DNA of 64,000 nucleotides from Silanimonas sp044377035 (GCF_044377035.1 NZ_JBILJW010000012.1:1-64000); one strand, 5' to 3'; positions 19,018-29,500 are shown, counted from the first letter of the stretch. Program-made: numbers and translations. The notes: a model not told the origin generated them from the sequence alone.

Positions 19018-19824
19018 TCAGGCGCCGACGCGGCAGGCGCGCAGCGGTTCGGCGGCAAGCCGCGCGAAGGCCTCGGCGTCGGCGGCCTTCGGCGGCTCGG
19101 GGAACTCGATGCGCACCTTCAGCGGGTCGTCGCCGGCATCGTCGCGCAGGTTCGACAGCCCCTCGAAACGCAGCAGGCGCTGGTCGCGCTCGGCGTAAAC
19201 CACGTCGATGTGCGGGGCGATCCAGCCCAGCAGGCCGCCCAAGCGCAGGCGGAAGCGCCGGTCGCCGGCGCGATCGACCTCGTCGCCCTCGACCTCGTAC
19301 ACCTTGAAGTCGTAGCTGGTCAGGCGCGAGGGCACGAGGAAGGCCATCGGCACGCTCTCGCCGGCCGTCAGGCGCGGCCATTCGCGGCGCACCCACTGGT
19401 CGAAGCCAGCGTCGGCGACAAGGTTGCCCTCGGGCAGCGGCGCCTGCTGGGGCTCCGCATCAGGGCGGTCGACGAAGACGCGGGCATCGCCACCCGCGCG
19501 CGACACGCCTTCGCGGTAGCCGCTACGCACGTCCTCGAACTGGAAAGCCGGCGCGGCCGCGGCACCGCGATAGTCGACACGCTTGCGGGCGAACGGCGTG
19601 CCGTCGACGCAGCGGTAGACCACGAGACGCTCGAGCAGACCGCCGTCCGGCGCGGCGCGCATCAGGTGCTGCTCGCGATAGAGGGCTTGCCCGCTCTCGA
19701 GATCGGCGGCGAGGCCGACCTCCTCGCGGTAGGCGGCCGACGCCGGCAGCGCGATCAGGATGAGGGCCCCCGCCAGCGCGGCGATAGGGCCGGCGCGACG
19801 CGGTTCGGATGGGCGCATCACCAT
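19018..19824 (-). CDS. Exported protein of unknown function
   Basis: 268 residues with a signal peptide (about 1-30, ending PASA). The mature protein is beta-rich, with blocks YRCVDGTPFARKRVDY, SYDFKVYEVEGDEVDR and GWIAPHIDVVYAERDQRL. No known domain is recognised. The start at 19824 has GGGGAG upstream and overlaps the stop of the SDR gene by 7 bases, so it is coupled to it. Confidence 0.7.
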   Translation of the reverse strand: MVMRPSEPRRAGPIAALAGALILIALPASAAYREEVGLAADLESGQALYREQHLMRAAPDGGLLERLVVYRCVDGTPFARKRVDYRGAAAAPAFQFEDVRSGYREGVSRAGGDARVFVDRPDAEPQQAPLPEGNLVADAGFDQWVRREWPRLTAGESVPMAFLVPSRLTSYDFKVYEVEGDEVDRAGDRRFRLRLGGLLGWIAPHIDVVYAERDQRLLRFEGLSNLRDDAGDDPLKVRIEFPEPPKAADAEAFARLAAEPLRACRVGA

Positions 19825-20546
19825 GGCAAGGTCTCCCCGCGAAAGTCGATGAAATCGCCGCGCGCATCGGCCGGCAGCGTGTCGATCACCCGCAGCAGTC
19901 CCGCCACCGATTCCTGCGCTTCGAGCGGCGCGGCGGGGCCACCCATGTCGGTCTTCACCCAGCCCGGGTGGAGGGCGACGCTGCGGATGCCCTGCTCCGC
20001 CATCGGGATCGCCGACAGCCGCACCGCCATGTTCAGCGCAGCCTTCGAGACCGCATAGCTCGGCGTGTAGAAGCTCTGCGTCGAGGCGATCGAGCCCAGC
20101 ACCGAGCTCAAGTAGGCGACGACCGGCGCGCGGCCCTTCGCCAGCAGCGGCGTGGCGGCCTCGGCGAACAGCAGCGGGGCCAAGGTGTTGGTTTCGAAGG
20201 CGGCGCGGAAGGTGGCGGCGTCGAGCTGGCCGAAGCGTTCTCCCGACGCCAACACGCCGGCGTTGTTGATCAATAGGTCGATGGCGCCCCAGCCGGCAGC
20301 AATGTCGTCGAGCAGGGCGGCGCGGGAGGCGGGGTCGGTCAACTCGAGTGCCCGCACCTGCAGGCGCTCCGGGTGCTCGTCAGCCAGGGCTGCGAGAGTC
20401 GCGGCCTCCCCGGGACGACGGCAGGCGGCGAGCACGGCGTCACCGCGGGCCAGCAGTTGCCGCACGAATTCGAGGCCGAGGCCGCGGGAGGCTCCGGTCA
20501 CGAGGACACGGCGGATGGCAGGTGCTGCGGGCGAGGACGGATGCAT
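19818..20546 (-). CDS. Short-chain dehydrogenase/reductase
   Basis: 242 residues of classical SDR type. TGASRGLG at residues 17-24 binds the nucleotide, NNAGV follows, and the catalytic YAVSK is present. Substrate unknown; the sequence is close in form to C-factor/sniffer-type SDRs that act on small carbonyls. First gene of a two-gene unit with the exported unknown protein. Confidence 0.9.
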   Translation of the reverse strand: MHPSSPAAPAIRRVLVTGASRGLGLEFVRQLLARGDAVLAACRRPGEAATLAALADEHPERLQVRALELTDPASRAALLDDIAAGWGAIDLLINNAGVLASGERFGQLDAATFRAAFETNTLAPLLFAEAATPLLAKGRAPVVAYLSSVLGSIASTQSFYTPSYAVSKAALNMAVRLSAIPMAEQGIRSVALHPGWVKTDMGGPAAPLEAQESVAGLLRVIDTLPADARGDFIDFRGETLPW

Positions 20547-20684
20547 GGCGCCATCTTGGGCACTCCGGCGGTTGCGCGGGTGTCAACAAAAGCGAAGGAC
20601 GGCGTGAGGCCATGCCATCCGGCAGGGGTGGGCGCCGCGGTGGCCGGTTACGCTCCGAAGGTTATCCACCGCGGACTCTCGCCC

Positions 20685-23555
20685 ATGCCCCTGCTTCGCC
20701 CCCTCGCCATCGCCCTTGCGGCCTCGCTCGCGTTGGCCGGCTGCCAGCCTGCTTCCGATGCGGGCAGCGCCACCGCCGCGCCGGCCGAGACCAACGTCCA
20801 GATCCCGTACGAAACCTTCACCCTGCCCAACGGGCTGCGCGTCGTCGTGCACACCGACCGCAAGGCGCCGATCGTCGCGGTCAACGTCTGGTACCACGTG
20901 GGCAGCAAGGACGAGGAGCCGGGCCGCACCGGATTCGCGCACCTGTTCGAGCACCTGATGTTCCAGGGCTCGGAGAACTGGAAGGGCGAGTTCTTCGAAC
21001 CCTTCGAGCAGGTCGGCGCCACCGACCAGAACGGCACCACCAACAACGACCGCACCAACTACTTCCAGAACGTGCCCACCACCGCGCTCGACCTCGCGCT
21101 GTGGATGGAGTCGGACCGCATGGGCCACTTCGCCGGCGCGATTTCCGAAGACCTGCTCGACGAGCAGCGCGGCGTGGTGCAGAACGAGAAGCGCCAGGGC
21201 GAGAACCAGCCCTACGGCCGCGTCTGGGATTTCCTCGCCGAGAAGAGCTACCCGGAAGGCCACCCCTACAGCTGGGGCGTGATCGGCTCGATGGCCGACC
21301 TCAACGCCGCTTCCATCGAAGACGTGCAGCGCTGGTTCTCGGCCTGGTACGGCCCGAACAACGCCGTGCTGGTGCTGGCCGGTGACATCGACGTCGAGAC
21401 GGCGAAGGCCAAGGCCGAGCAGTTCTTCGGCCACATCCCGGCCGGCCCGACCATGCCGCAGCCGGCGCTCAACGTGGCTGGTCGCACCGAGAGCACGCGC
21501 TTCGAAATGAGCGACCGCGTGCCGCAGGCGCGCCTGTACCGCACCTGGAACACGCCGCAGTTCGGCACCGCCGAGGCCCAGAAGCTCTCGCTGCTGGCCC
21601 AGGTCCTGGCCGGCTCGCGCAGCTCGCGCCTCGACAAACGCCTGGTGTTCGGCGAGCAGCTGGCCGACAGCGTCAGCGCCTTCTCATGGGGCAGCCAGCT
21701 CAGCGGCATGTTCATGCTGCAGGTCGACATCAAGCAGGGCGTGGACCCGGCGCGCGTCGAAGCCATCGTCAACGAAGAGATGGCCAAGCTGCTCGCCGAG
21801 GGCCCGACCGCGGCCGAGATCGACCAGGCCCGCACCGTGTTCAAGGCCGGCTTCATCCGCGGCATCGAGCGCATCGGTGGCTTCGGCGGCAAGGCCGACG
21901 TGCTGGCCGAGTGCACGGTGTTCACCGGTGATCCCGGCTGCTACCGCAACGACCTCGACACGCTCGATGCCGCCACGCCGGCCAGCGTCCAGGCCGCCGG
22001 CAAGACCTGGCTGGCGCAGGGCGACCTGACCCTGCTGGTCACGCCCGGCGACCGCCCGGCCCCGGTCGTGGACGAGAGCACGGCGCGCGAAGGCTACGTC
22101 TCGCCGCCGATCCCGGCCGTCGATCCGAAGTTCACCACCGTCGCCAGCAGCGTTGATCGCAGCGCCGGCCCGCCGATGCCGGCCAGCTTCCCGGGCTTGA
22201 GCTTCCCGGCCCTGCAGCGCGCCACGCTGTCGAACGGCATCAAGCTCGTCGTCGCAGAGCGCCCCGGCCTGCCGGTGGTACAGATGAACATGCTGTTCGA
22301 CGGCGGTTTCGCGGCCGACCAAGGCCGCAAGCTCGGCACCTCGAGCTTCGCCATGGGCATGCTCGACGAGGGCGCCGGTGACTACGACGCCCTGCAGTTC
22401 GGTGATCGCGTCGAGTCGCTGGGCGCCCAGCTCGGCAGCTCGGCCGCGCTGGATGACAGCAGCGCCTTCCTCTCGGCGCTCACCGAGAACCTCGACGCGT
22501 CGGTCGCGCTGTACGCCGACATGCTGCGCCGCCCGCGCTTTGCCGAGGCCGACATCGAGCGCGTCCGCGCCCAGTGGCTGGCCAGCATCAAGCAGGAGAA
22601 AGCCCGCCCGAACGCGCTGGCCAACCGCCTGCTGCCGCCGCTGATGTACGGGGCCGGCCATCCCTACGCGATCCCGTTCTCCGGCTCGGGCACCGAGGCC
22701 TCCATCGCCTCGCTGACGGTCGACGACCTGAAGGCCTACCACGCCGATTTCGTGCGCCCGGACAACGCCACCCTGATCGTCGTCGGCGACACCACGATCG
22801 AGGCGATCACGCCGATCCTCGAGAAGCACTTCGGCGACTGGAAGGCCCCGGCCACGCCGGTGCCGCAGCCGACGATCGCCGAGGTCGCTCTGCCGACCGC
22901 GCCGCGCGTCTACCTCGTCGACCAGCCGGGGGCCATCCAGGCCACGATCCTCGCCGGCCAGCTCGCGCCCTCGACGACCGATGACGGCTCGGTGGAGTTC
23001 GACATCGCCAACTCGGTGCTCGGTGGCGAGTTCAGCTCGCGCCTCAACATGAACCTGCGCGAGGACAAGAGCTGGGCCTACGGGGCCTACAGCTTCAGCT
23101 CGGGCGCCAAGGGCCAGCGCCCGTGGATCGCCTTCGCGCCGGTGCAGATCGACAAGACCGCCGACGCGCTGAAGGAAATGCAGCGCGAGATCGCCGCCTA
23201 CGCCGACGGCAGCGAGCCGGCCACCGCCGAAGAAGTGGCGAAGATCCAGGCCACGGAGATCCGCAGCCTGCCGGGCTCGTTCGAGACGGCGAATGCGGTG
23301 CTCGGCCAGATCGGCGGCATCGTGCGCTACAACCGCCCGGACAACTGGGTGGAAGTGCGCCGCGGCCGCATCGAGGCCCTCGACCCGGCCGGCGTGAACG
23401 TAGCGGCCAAGACGCTCGACCCGAAGGCCCTGACGTGGGTGGTGGTCGGCGACCTGTCGAAGATCGAAGCCGAAGTCCGGGCCCTCGGCCTGGGTGAGGT
23501 GCGCATCATCGACGCCGACGGCAACCCGGTGGGCGACGCGACGGCGGCCCGCTGA
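20685..23555 (+). CDS. M16 family zinc metallopeptidase, lipoprotein
   Basis: 956 residues from ATG 20685, which starts a lipoprotein signal (LALAGC, Cys near 20). The open frame continues 104 codons upstream across the SDR promoter and is not used. The first M16 domain carries the inverted zinc motif His86-Leu-Phe-Glu-His90, with candidate third ligand Glu160 or Glu168. The second M16 half lacks the motif, as usual for fused alpha/beta-type enzymes. It probably degrades peptides in the periplasm. Homologues occur as tandem pairs; here there is one fused gene. Confidence 0.92.
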   Translation: MPLLRPLAIALAASLALAGCQPASDAGSATAAPAETNVQIPYETFTLPNGLRVVVHTDRKAPIVAVNVWYHVGSKDEEPGRTGFAHLFEHLMFQGSENWKGEFFEPFEQVGATDQNGTTNNDRTNYFQNVPTTALDLALWMESDRMGHFAGAISEDLLDEQRGVVQNEKRQGENQPYGRVWDFLAEKSYPEGHPYSWGVIGSMADLNAASIEDVQRWFSAWYGPNNAVLVLAGDIDVETAKAKAEQFFGHIPAGPTMPQPALNVAGRTESTRFEMSDRVPQARLYRTWNTPQFGTAEAQKLSLLAQVLAGSRSSRLDKRLVFGEQLADSVSAFSWGSQLSGMFMLQVDIKQGVDPARVEAIVNEEMAKLLAEGPTAAEIDQARTVFKAGFIRGIERIGGFGGKADVLAECTVFTGDPGCYRNDLDTLDAATPASVQAAGKTWLAQGDLTLLVTPGDRPAPVVDESTAREGYVSPPIPAVDPKFTTVASSVDRSAGPPMPASFPGLSFPALQRATLSNGIKLVVAERPGLPVVQMNMLFDGGFAADQGRKLGTSSFAMGMLDEGAGDYDALQFGDRVESLGAQLGSSAALDDSSAFLSALTENLDASVALYADMLRRPRFAEADIERVRAQWLASIKQEKARPNALANRLLPPLMYGAGHPYAIPFSGSGTEASIASLTVDDLKAYHADFVRPDNATLIVVGDTTIEAITPILEKHFGDWKAPATPVPQPTIAEVALPTAPRVYLVDQPGAIQATILAGQLAPSTTDDGSVEFDIANSVLGGEFSSRLNMNLREDKSWAYGAYSFSSGAKGQRPWIAFAPVQIDKTADALKEMQREIAAYADGSEPATAEEVAKIQATEIRSLPGSFETANAVLGQIGGIVRYNRPDNWVEVRRGRIEALDPAGVNVAAKTLDPKALTWVVVGDLSKIEAEVRALGLGEVRIIDADGNPVGDATAAR

Positions 23556-23610
23556 CCCGTCGCGGTCCCGGCGGGCGCTTTCGCGCCCTCCGGGCTCATC
23601 GCCGATTTAT

Positions 23611-23638
23611 CGAACGCCCGGCACAATCCGGGCGTTCG
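23611..23638 (+). terminator. Hairpin after the M16 peptidase gene
   Basis: Eleven-base perfect stem (CGAACGCCCGG with CCGGGCGTTCG) and a six-base loop CACAAT, 55 bases after the peptidase stop. There is no strong T-run downstream, so efficiency is uncertain. Confidence 0.55.
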
Positions 23639-23665
23639 CATTCCTGAACACCTTGGAGAGCCCCG

Positions 23666-24076
23666 ATGCGCCTCACCCCCGCCCTGCTGCTGGTCGCCAC
23701 CCTCGCCACCGGCCTGTCGGCCTGCACTTTCGTGCAGATCCAGCCCGGCGGGCAGACCATCCGCGTCGTCGCCCCCGGCCAGACCCTGACCTGCGAGAAG
23801 CGCGGCGAGATCGGCGTTTCCGTGAAGGACCGCCTCGGCCCGCTGGAGCGCAACGACCTGAAGGTGCGTGACGAGCTGGAAGTGCTGGCCCGCAACGAGG
23901 CCCCGGGCCTCGGCGCCGACACCGTGCAGCCGATCAGCGAGCCGATGGACGGCGAGCAGCGCTGGGCCGCCTTCCGCTGCGGCGGCGCGGTCGGCAACGC
24001 CCCGGCCAGCACCGGCACCCGGGTGGAGGCCCTCCCCGAGGACGAGGCCGAGGTCACGCCGCTCCGCGAAGACTGA
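23666..24076 (+). CDS. Small lipoprotein, DUF4156-like
   Basis: 136 residues. Signal peptide with lipobox LSAC. The mature part has a conserved Cys in QTLTCEKRGEIGVSVKDR and a second in FRCGG, the spacing seen in small DUF4156/YjeI-type lipoproteins. Function unknown. GGAGAGCCCCG precedes the ATG. Confidence 0.7.
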   Translation: MRLTPALLLVATLATGLSACTFVQIQPGGQTIRVVAPGQTLTCEKRGEIGVSVKDRLGPLERNDLKVRDELEVLARNEAPGLGADTVQPISEPMDGEQRWAAFRCGGAVGNAPASTGTRVEALPEDEAEVTPLRED

Positions 24077-24150
24077 GCCGGGCCGTGGGGGCCCCTCCCC
24101 ATCGGGGGGGGTCCATACGCGCCCCGGGAGCGGGGCGCCCGGGGCTGCGC

Positions 24151-24156
24151 TAAACT
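24151..24156 (+). promoter_or_regulatory. Candidate -10 element (TAAACT) upstream of oleA
   Basis: TAAACT lies 30 bases before the oleA ATG in an otherwise very GC-rich gap. The bases just downstream carry a direct repeat of ACTCCGG (24154-24160 and 24170-24176), which could be a regulatory site. No clear -35 element. Confidence 0.35.
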
Positions 24157-24186
24157 CCGGAGTTCGTTTACTCCGGGTCCCTGCCC

Positions 24187-25203
24187 ATGCTGTTCCAGCA
24201 CGTCTCCATCGCCGGTCTCGCCCACATCGACGCGCCCCACGCGCTGTCGTCCGATGAGATCAACCTGCGCCTGAAGCCCACGCTCGATCGCCTGGGCATC
24301 AAGACCGACGTGCTGCGCGATGTCGCCGGCATCAATTCGCGCCGCCTGTGGGACGAGGGCAAGCCCACGGCCGACGCCGCCACCGACGTGGCCCGCAAGG
24401 CGATCGCCGAAGCCGGCATCGACCCGGCCAAGATCGGCATCCTGATCAACACCTCGGTCTCGCGTGATTTCCTCGAGCCCTCGGTCGCCTCGATCGTCTC
24501 GGGCCAGCTGGGCCTGCCGGACACCTGCCAGAACTTCGACGTGGCGAACGCCTGCCTCGCCTTCATCAACGGCATGGACATCGCCGGCCGCATGATCGAG
24601 CGCGGCGAGATCGACTACGCGCTGATCGTCAACGCCGAGAACGCCAACGTCGTCTACCAGAAGACGATTGAGCGCCTGAACCGCGAAGGCATCACGCACG
24701 ACGAGTTCCGCAACGAGTTCGCCAGCCTCACGCTCGGCTGTGGTGCCGCCGCCATGGTGCTGGCCCGCCGCGAGCTGGTGCCGGACGGCCCGCAGTACCG
24801 CGGCGGCGTCACCCGCGCGGCCACGCAGTGGAGCCACCTCTGCCGCGGCAACCTCGACCGCATGGTGACCGACACCAAGATGCTGCTGATCGAGGGCATC
24901 AAGCTGGCGCAGCTCACCTTCGGCGCCGCCAAGCAGGCGTTGGGCTGGGCGGTGGAGGAGATGGACGAGTTCGTCATCCACCAGATCTCGCGCGCCCACA
25001 CCGAAGCCTTCCTGAAGACCTTCGGCATCGACCCGCAGAAAGTGCTCACCATCTTCCACGAGCACGGCAACATCGGTCCGGCTTCGGTGCCGATCGTGCT
25101 GTCGAAGCTCAAGGAGATGGGCCGCCTGAAGAAGGGCAAGCGCATCGCCCTGCTCGGCATCGGTTCGGGCTTGAACTGCTCGATGGCGGAAGTGGTCTGG
25201 TAA
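24187..25203 (+). CDS. oleA: OleA, acyl-CoA head-to-head condensing enzyme
   Basis: 338 residues, the same length as Xanthomonas campestris OleA, with near-identical blocks throughout (FDVANACLAFINGMDIA, HGNIGPASVPIVLSKLKE, GIGSGLNCSMAEVVW). Thiolase fold with catalytic Cys123, His265 and Asn295, which match Cys143, His285 and Asn315 in the published numbering that includes a 20-residue tag. It joins two long-chain acyl-CoAs by non-decarboxylative Claisen condensation to a 2-alkyl-3-ketoacid, the first step of long-chain olefin synthesis. oleB should follow but is 4.5 kb away. A terminator closes this gene. Confidence 0.97.
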   Translation: MLFQHVSIAGLAHIDAPHALSSDEINLRLKPTLDRLGIKTDVLRDVAGINSRRLWDEGKPTADAATDVARKAIAEAGIDPAKIGILINTSVSRDFLEPSVASIVSGQLGLPDTCQNFDVANACLAFINGMDIAGRMIERGEIDYALIVNAENANVVYQKTIERLNREGITHDEFRNEFASLTLGCGAAAMVLARRELVPDGPQYRGGVTRAATQWSHLCRGNLDRMVTDTKMLLIEGIKLAQLTFGAAKQALGWAVEEMDEFVIHQISRAHTEAFLKTFGIDPQKVLTIFHEHGNIGPASVPIVLSKLKEMGRLKKGKRIALLGIGSGLNCSMAEVVW

Positions 25204-25229
25204 GGCCCGCCGCCCCCTGATGCGACGCG

Positions 25230-25257
25230 AGGGCCGGGCGACCGGCCCTTTGCTTTT
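25230..25257 (+). terminator. Rho-independent terminator after oleA
   Basis: Eight-base GC-rich stem (AGGGCCGG with CCGGCCCT, loop GCGA) followed by TTTGCTTTT. It separates oleA from the inserted Fic/restriction genes, so oleA is likely transcribed alone. Confidence 0.8.
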
Positions 25258-25258
25258 C

Positions 25259-25358
25259 GCGTTACCAAGGGCTTGCTGCGATGGTTCTGGTAACGCCAGC
25301 GTTACCAAGTTGACGTCAGGCTGGGATCAAGTAACGTGGGGCCATCAAAACGTTACTT
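25259..25358 (+). promoter_or_regulatory. Array of GTTAC half-sites forming two dyads upstream of fic
   Basis: Five copies of GTTAC/GTAAC in 100 bases: GCGTTACCAAG at 25259, a dyad with nine-base arms at 25288-25307 (TGGTAACGC, CA, GCGTTACCA), and a second dyad at 25329-25358 (AAGTAACG and CGTTACTT, 14 bases apart). GCGTTACCAAG occurs twice as an exact direct repeat. The last half-site lies 7 bases before the fic ATG. This is the layout of an operator. A likely binder is the Fic protein itself through its C-terminal winged helix, which is inference. Confidence 0.65.
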
Positions 25359-25364
25359 ACCCCC

Positions 25365-26525
25365 ATGACTCGGATCACCGGTCACTACGTCACCAGCACC
25401 ATGAACGGCTTGGCACATCAAGCCTTCGTACCATCAGCACTGCCTCCGGATCCGCCGCTGCGCGTCGATCCGTTGCTGGACGACTTGCGAGAAAGGGCAT
25501 TGATCGCCCTAGGCGAACTGAAGGGCGTCACACGCGTCCTTCCGGATACGCGACTGTTCCTCTACCACTACGTCCGCAAGGAAGCCCTACTCTCGTCGCA
25601 GATCGAGGGCACGCAATCCTCGCTCTCCGACCTGCTGTTATTTGAGATGGATGAAGCGCCGGGTGTCCCAATTGATGATGTCCGGGAAGTCTCCAACTAT
25701 GTCGATGCGCTGGAACATGGCTTGGGGCGCCTACGCAGCGGATTTCCGCTCTCACTTCGACTCATCCGCGAGATGCACGAGCATCTTCTGCGCCGTGGAC
25801 GCGGAGCAGCGAAAGCGCCCGGCGAATTCCGGCGCTCAAGCGTGTGGATTGGCGGCCCAAGCCCAGACCGTGCGCAGTTCGTCCCACCGCCTGCCGAACA
25901 TCTCCCTGACTGCCTGAGGGCGTTGGAAGCATTCTTCCACGCGCGCGACGACGGAGTGCCGCCTCTTGCCCGCGCCGCTTTGGCGCATGTTCAATTCGAA
26001 ACGATCCACCCCTTCCTCGACGGGAACGGCCGTCTGGGCCGTCTACTCATCGTCCTATTGCTTCGAGAAGCAGGCCTGCTCGACGAGCCCTCGCTTTACC
26101 TCTCGCTGTACTTCAAGACACGACGAGAGGAGTACTACGAACGATTAAATGCTGTCCGTTCCTCGGGTGACTGGGAGGGCTGGTTGCGATTCTTCTACGA
26201 GGGTGTCGCCGCTACCGCGGGGCAGGCCGTGGACACTGCGCAGCGGTTGTTGAGGCTTTTCGACACCGATCGCCAGCGTCTGCGCGAGACGGGTCGATTG
26301 GCGGGGAACGCCTTGCAGCTCCACGAAAGAATGACCTATCACCCGATCCGAAGCATTCATCGCCTGGTCGAGGAAACCGGGCTGACCAAGCCGACCGTAG
26401 CTCGCGGCCTCGAGAAGATGATCGAGCTCGGCATCGTCGACGAAATCACCGGCCGGAAGAGAAACAAGGCCTTCGCCTACCGCCAGTACCTCGCGATCCT
26501 CAGCGAAGGCGCTCAGCCCCTTTGA
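25365..26525 (+). CDS. Fic family protein with N-terminal inhibitory motif and C-terminal winged helix
   Basis: 386 residues. The N-terminal segment carries the class II inhibitory motif SSQIEG (residues 77-82, Glu81), the Fic core has the complete active loop HPFLDGNGRLGR (His215-Arg226), and the last 70 residues (SIHRLVEETGLTKPTVARGLEKM) form a winged-helix DNA-binding domain. Fic enzymes transfer AMP or other nucleotides to Ser, Thr or Tyr hydroxyls; the motif set predicts an active enzyme kept auto-inhibited. It precedes the ISP restriction gene by 12 bases, with AAGGA before that start, so the two form an operon. The upstream GTTAC array suggests autoregulation. The target is unknown. 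Confidence 0.93.
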   Translation: MTRITGHYVTSTMNGLAHQAFVPSALPPDPPLRVDPLLDDLRERALIALGELKGVTRVLPDTRLFLYHYVRKEALLSSQIEGTQSSLSDLLLFEMDEAPGVPIDDVREVSNYVDALEHGLGRLRSGFPLSLRLIREMHEHLLRRGRGAAKAPGEFRRSSVWIGGPSPDRAQFVPPPAEHLPDCLRALEAFFHARDDGVPPLARAALAHVQFETIHPFLDGNGRLGRLLIVLLLREAGLLDEPSLYLSLYFKTRREEYYERLNAVRSSGDWEGWLRFFYEGVAATAGQAVDTAQRLLRLFDTDRQRLRETGRLAGNALQLHERMTYHPIRSIHRLVEETGLTKPTVARGLEKMIELGIVDEITGRKRNKAFAYRQYLAILSEGAQPL

Positions 26526-26537
26526 CGGAAAGGACTC

Positions 26538-29500
26538 ATGTCGAAACTGCTCATAAACCAATATCTCGGCGACCTTTCTCGCTTGAAGCAGGTCAGCGGA
26601 ACAAGTCGCGAGTCAGTGGTTCGCGAGGCGTTCAAGGATCTGCTCAAGGGGTATGCGCGCAGCCACGACCTCGTGTTCGTTCCCGAGTTCGAGATCGAAT
26701 CGCCAGCCAAAGAGCGCCGCTATGTCGACGGCGCCCTGCTCCATGCGCTTCGCTTGCCGTTCGGCTACTGGGAAGCGAAGGACGAAAAAGACGACCTGGA
26801 TGCCGAGATCGCGCTGAAGTTCAAGCGCGGCTATCCGAAGGACAACATCATCTTCGACGACAGCACGCAGGTGGTATTGATCCAGAACGGCATCGAAGTG
26901 ACCCGCTGCAGGGTTGAAGACACCGATTCCTTGCAGAAGCTGCTGGGGCTCTTCTTCGGCTACCAGCGCCCGGAGATCGCCGAGTTCCGCAAGGCCGTCG
27001 AACAGTTCACGACCGACCTGCCCGCGGTGATCGAGGCCTTGCGCGCAATGATCGAGAGTGCGCAGAAGACCAACGCAGCCTTCAGCAAGGCCGCGAAGAC
27101 CTTCCTTTTGCATGCACAGAAGACGATCAACCCGAGTCTGACCGAGGAGGATGTTCGCGAGATCCTGATCCAGCACATCCTCACCGACGAGATCTTCGAT
27201 GAGGTATTTCCCGGCCAGCCCTTCCACAAAGACAACAACGTCGCCCGCGAGCTGCACAAGCTCGAGGAAACCTTCTTCACCGGCAACGTCAAGTTCCAGA
27301 CGCTGAAGGGCCTTGAGGTCTATTACCGGGCCATCCGTTCGGCAGCGGCGCGCATCGGCAGTCACCACGAGAAGCAAACGTTCCTCAAGACGGTCTACGA
27401 GAACTTCTACAAGGTCTACAACCCGAAGGCCGCCGACCGGCTCGGCGTGGTGTACACGCCGAACGAGATCGTGCGCTTCATGATCGAATCGGCGGACTGG
27501 CTGTGCGAGACGCACTTTAGGCGGAACCTGATCGACCGCGACGTGGAGATCCTCGATCCGGCCGTCGGCACCGGCACCTTCATCACCGAGCTGATCGAGC
27601 ACTTCCGCGGCCAACCCGCGAAGCTAAAGCACAAGTATCTGGAGGAGCTGCATGCCAACGAGGTGAGCATCCTTCCCTACTACGTGGCCAACCTGAACAT
27701 CGAGGCCACGTATGCCGCCATCACCGGCGAGTACGAGGAATTCCCCGGCCTGTGCCTAGTGGACACGCTGGACAACACGGCCGGGCTCGGACGCAAGACC
27801 GGCGACCAGGTGGCCGACCTGTTCGGCATGGGCGAGGAGAACGTCGAGCGCATCAAACGGCAGAACCGCCGCAAGATCAGCGTGATCATCGGCAACCCGC
27901 CCTACAACGCCAACCAGCTCAACGAGAACGACAACAACAAGAATCGCGAGTATCCGGAGATCGATCGGCGCATCAAGGACAGCTACATCAAGGCGTCGAC
28001 CGCCCAGAAGACAAAGCTGTACGACATGTACTCACGGTTCTTTCGCTGGGCCAGCGACCGGCTGCACGACGATGGCGTGCTGGCCTTCATCACCAACCGC
28101 AGCTTCCTCGATGCGCGCACCTTCGACGGCTTTCGGAAGATCGTCGCGCAGGAATTTGCCGAGATTCGCGTGGTCGACCTCGGCGGAGACGTGCGCGCTA
28201 ACCCGAAGCTGTCCGGCACAACGCACAACGTTTTCGGCATCCAGACCGGGGTGGCGATTAGCTTTCTCGTCAAGAAGCGCGGCAGCAAGGGCGCGCGCAT
28301 CTTCTATGCGCGCCGACCCGAGATGGAGACGGCAGAGGAAAAGCTTGCGTCTTTGGCTGGGACATCACTGAAGTTCCTCACGATGAGCGAAGTGATGCCG
28401 GATGGCGCCGGTCACTGGCTCAATCTCACTCAGAACGACTTCGAGACGCTTCTTCCTTTGGCGACAAAGGCTACGAAGTCTGGCAAGCGCGGGAGCAACG
28501 CCATATTCCGAACCTTCTCCTTAGGGGTGTCGACGAACCGAGATTCATGGGTGTCTGCACACACCGAAGGAGAAACGCTTGATCGCATGGCGTACTTCAT
28601 TGAGGCGTTTGAGGCTTCAAGGGAAGGAGGTGGGATTCCGACTACTTCCATCAAGTGGTCGAGGAACTTGAAGCGGAGATTCGACCAAGGCAGGCAAGAG
28701 CCATTCGACGAGACTCGACTGACGAAATGGCTTTATCGACCCTTCACTGTTCGGCCAATCTACGACTCCGACCTCTTCATTGACGAAAGGGGTGCCGCAT
28801 CAAGGATGTTCCCATCGGGTCAAGCGAACAGCGCAATCTGCTTCACGGTTGGCGGCCGACTCGACTTCAACGCTTTCGCTACTTCGATGAGCGCGTCACT
28901 GACCGTGCTTTCGCTGGATGCCAATCAATGCCTCCCGAGACGCATCTTCGGCGGGGAGGGCGATGTCGAAAACATCACTGACTGGGCGCTCAAGCAGTTC
29001 CGCGAACACTACGGCGCCAAGGGCAAGCAGCCGCAGCCCATCACCAAGGACGCGATCTTCCACTACGTCTACGCCGCGCTCCACGATCCGGTGTACCGCG
29101 AGAAATACGCGCAGAACCTCAAGCGTGAGTTCCCCCGCATTCCGCTATACGGCAATACGGCGGGTGATTTCTGGCGCTGGGCCGGCTGGGGCGAAAAGCT
29201 GATGGCCCTGCACCTCGGGTTCGAGACGGTTGAGCCTTGGCCGCTGACACGCACCGACGTTCCTGATGAGAAGGCCCGAAAGGCTGGGCAGGCACCGAAG
29301 CCCGCCCTGAAGGCGGACAAGATCGGATGCCGCATCGTGCTGGATTCCGAAACCACACTGGTAGGCGTTCCGGCCGAGGCGTGGACCTATGTGCTGGGCA
29401 ATCGCAGCGCGCTGGAGTGGGTGCTGGACCAGCACAAGGAATCGCAGCCCAAGGACCCGACCATCCGCGCCCGATTCAACACGTATCGGTTCGCCGACCA

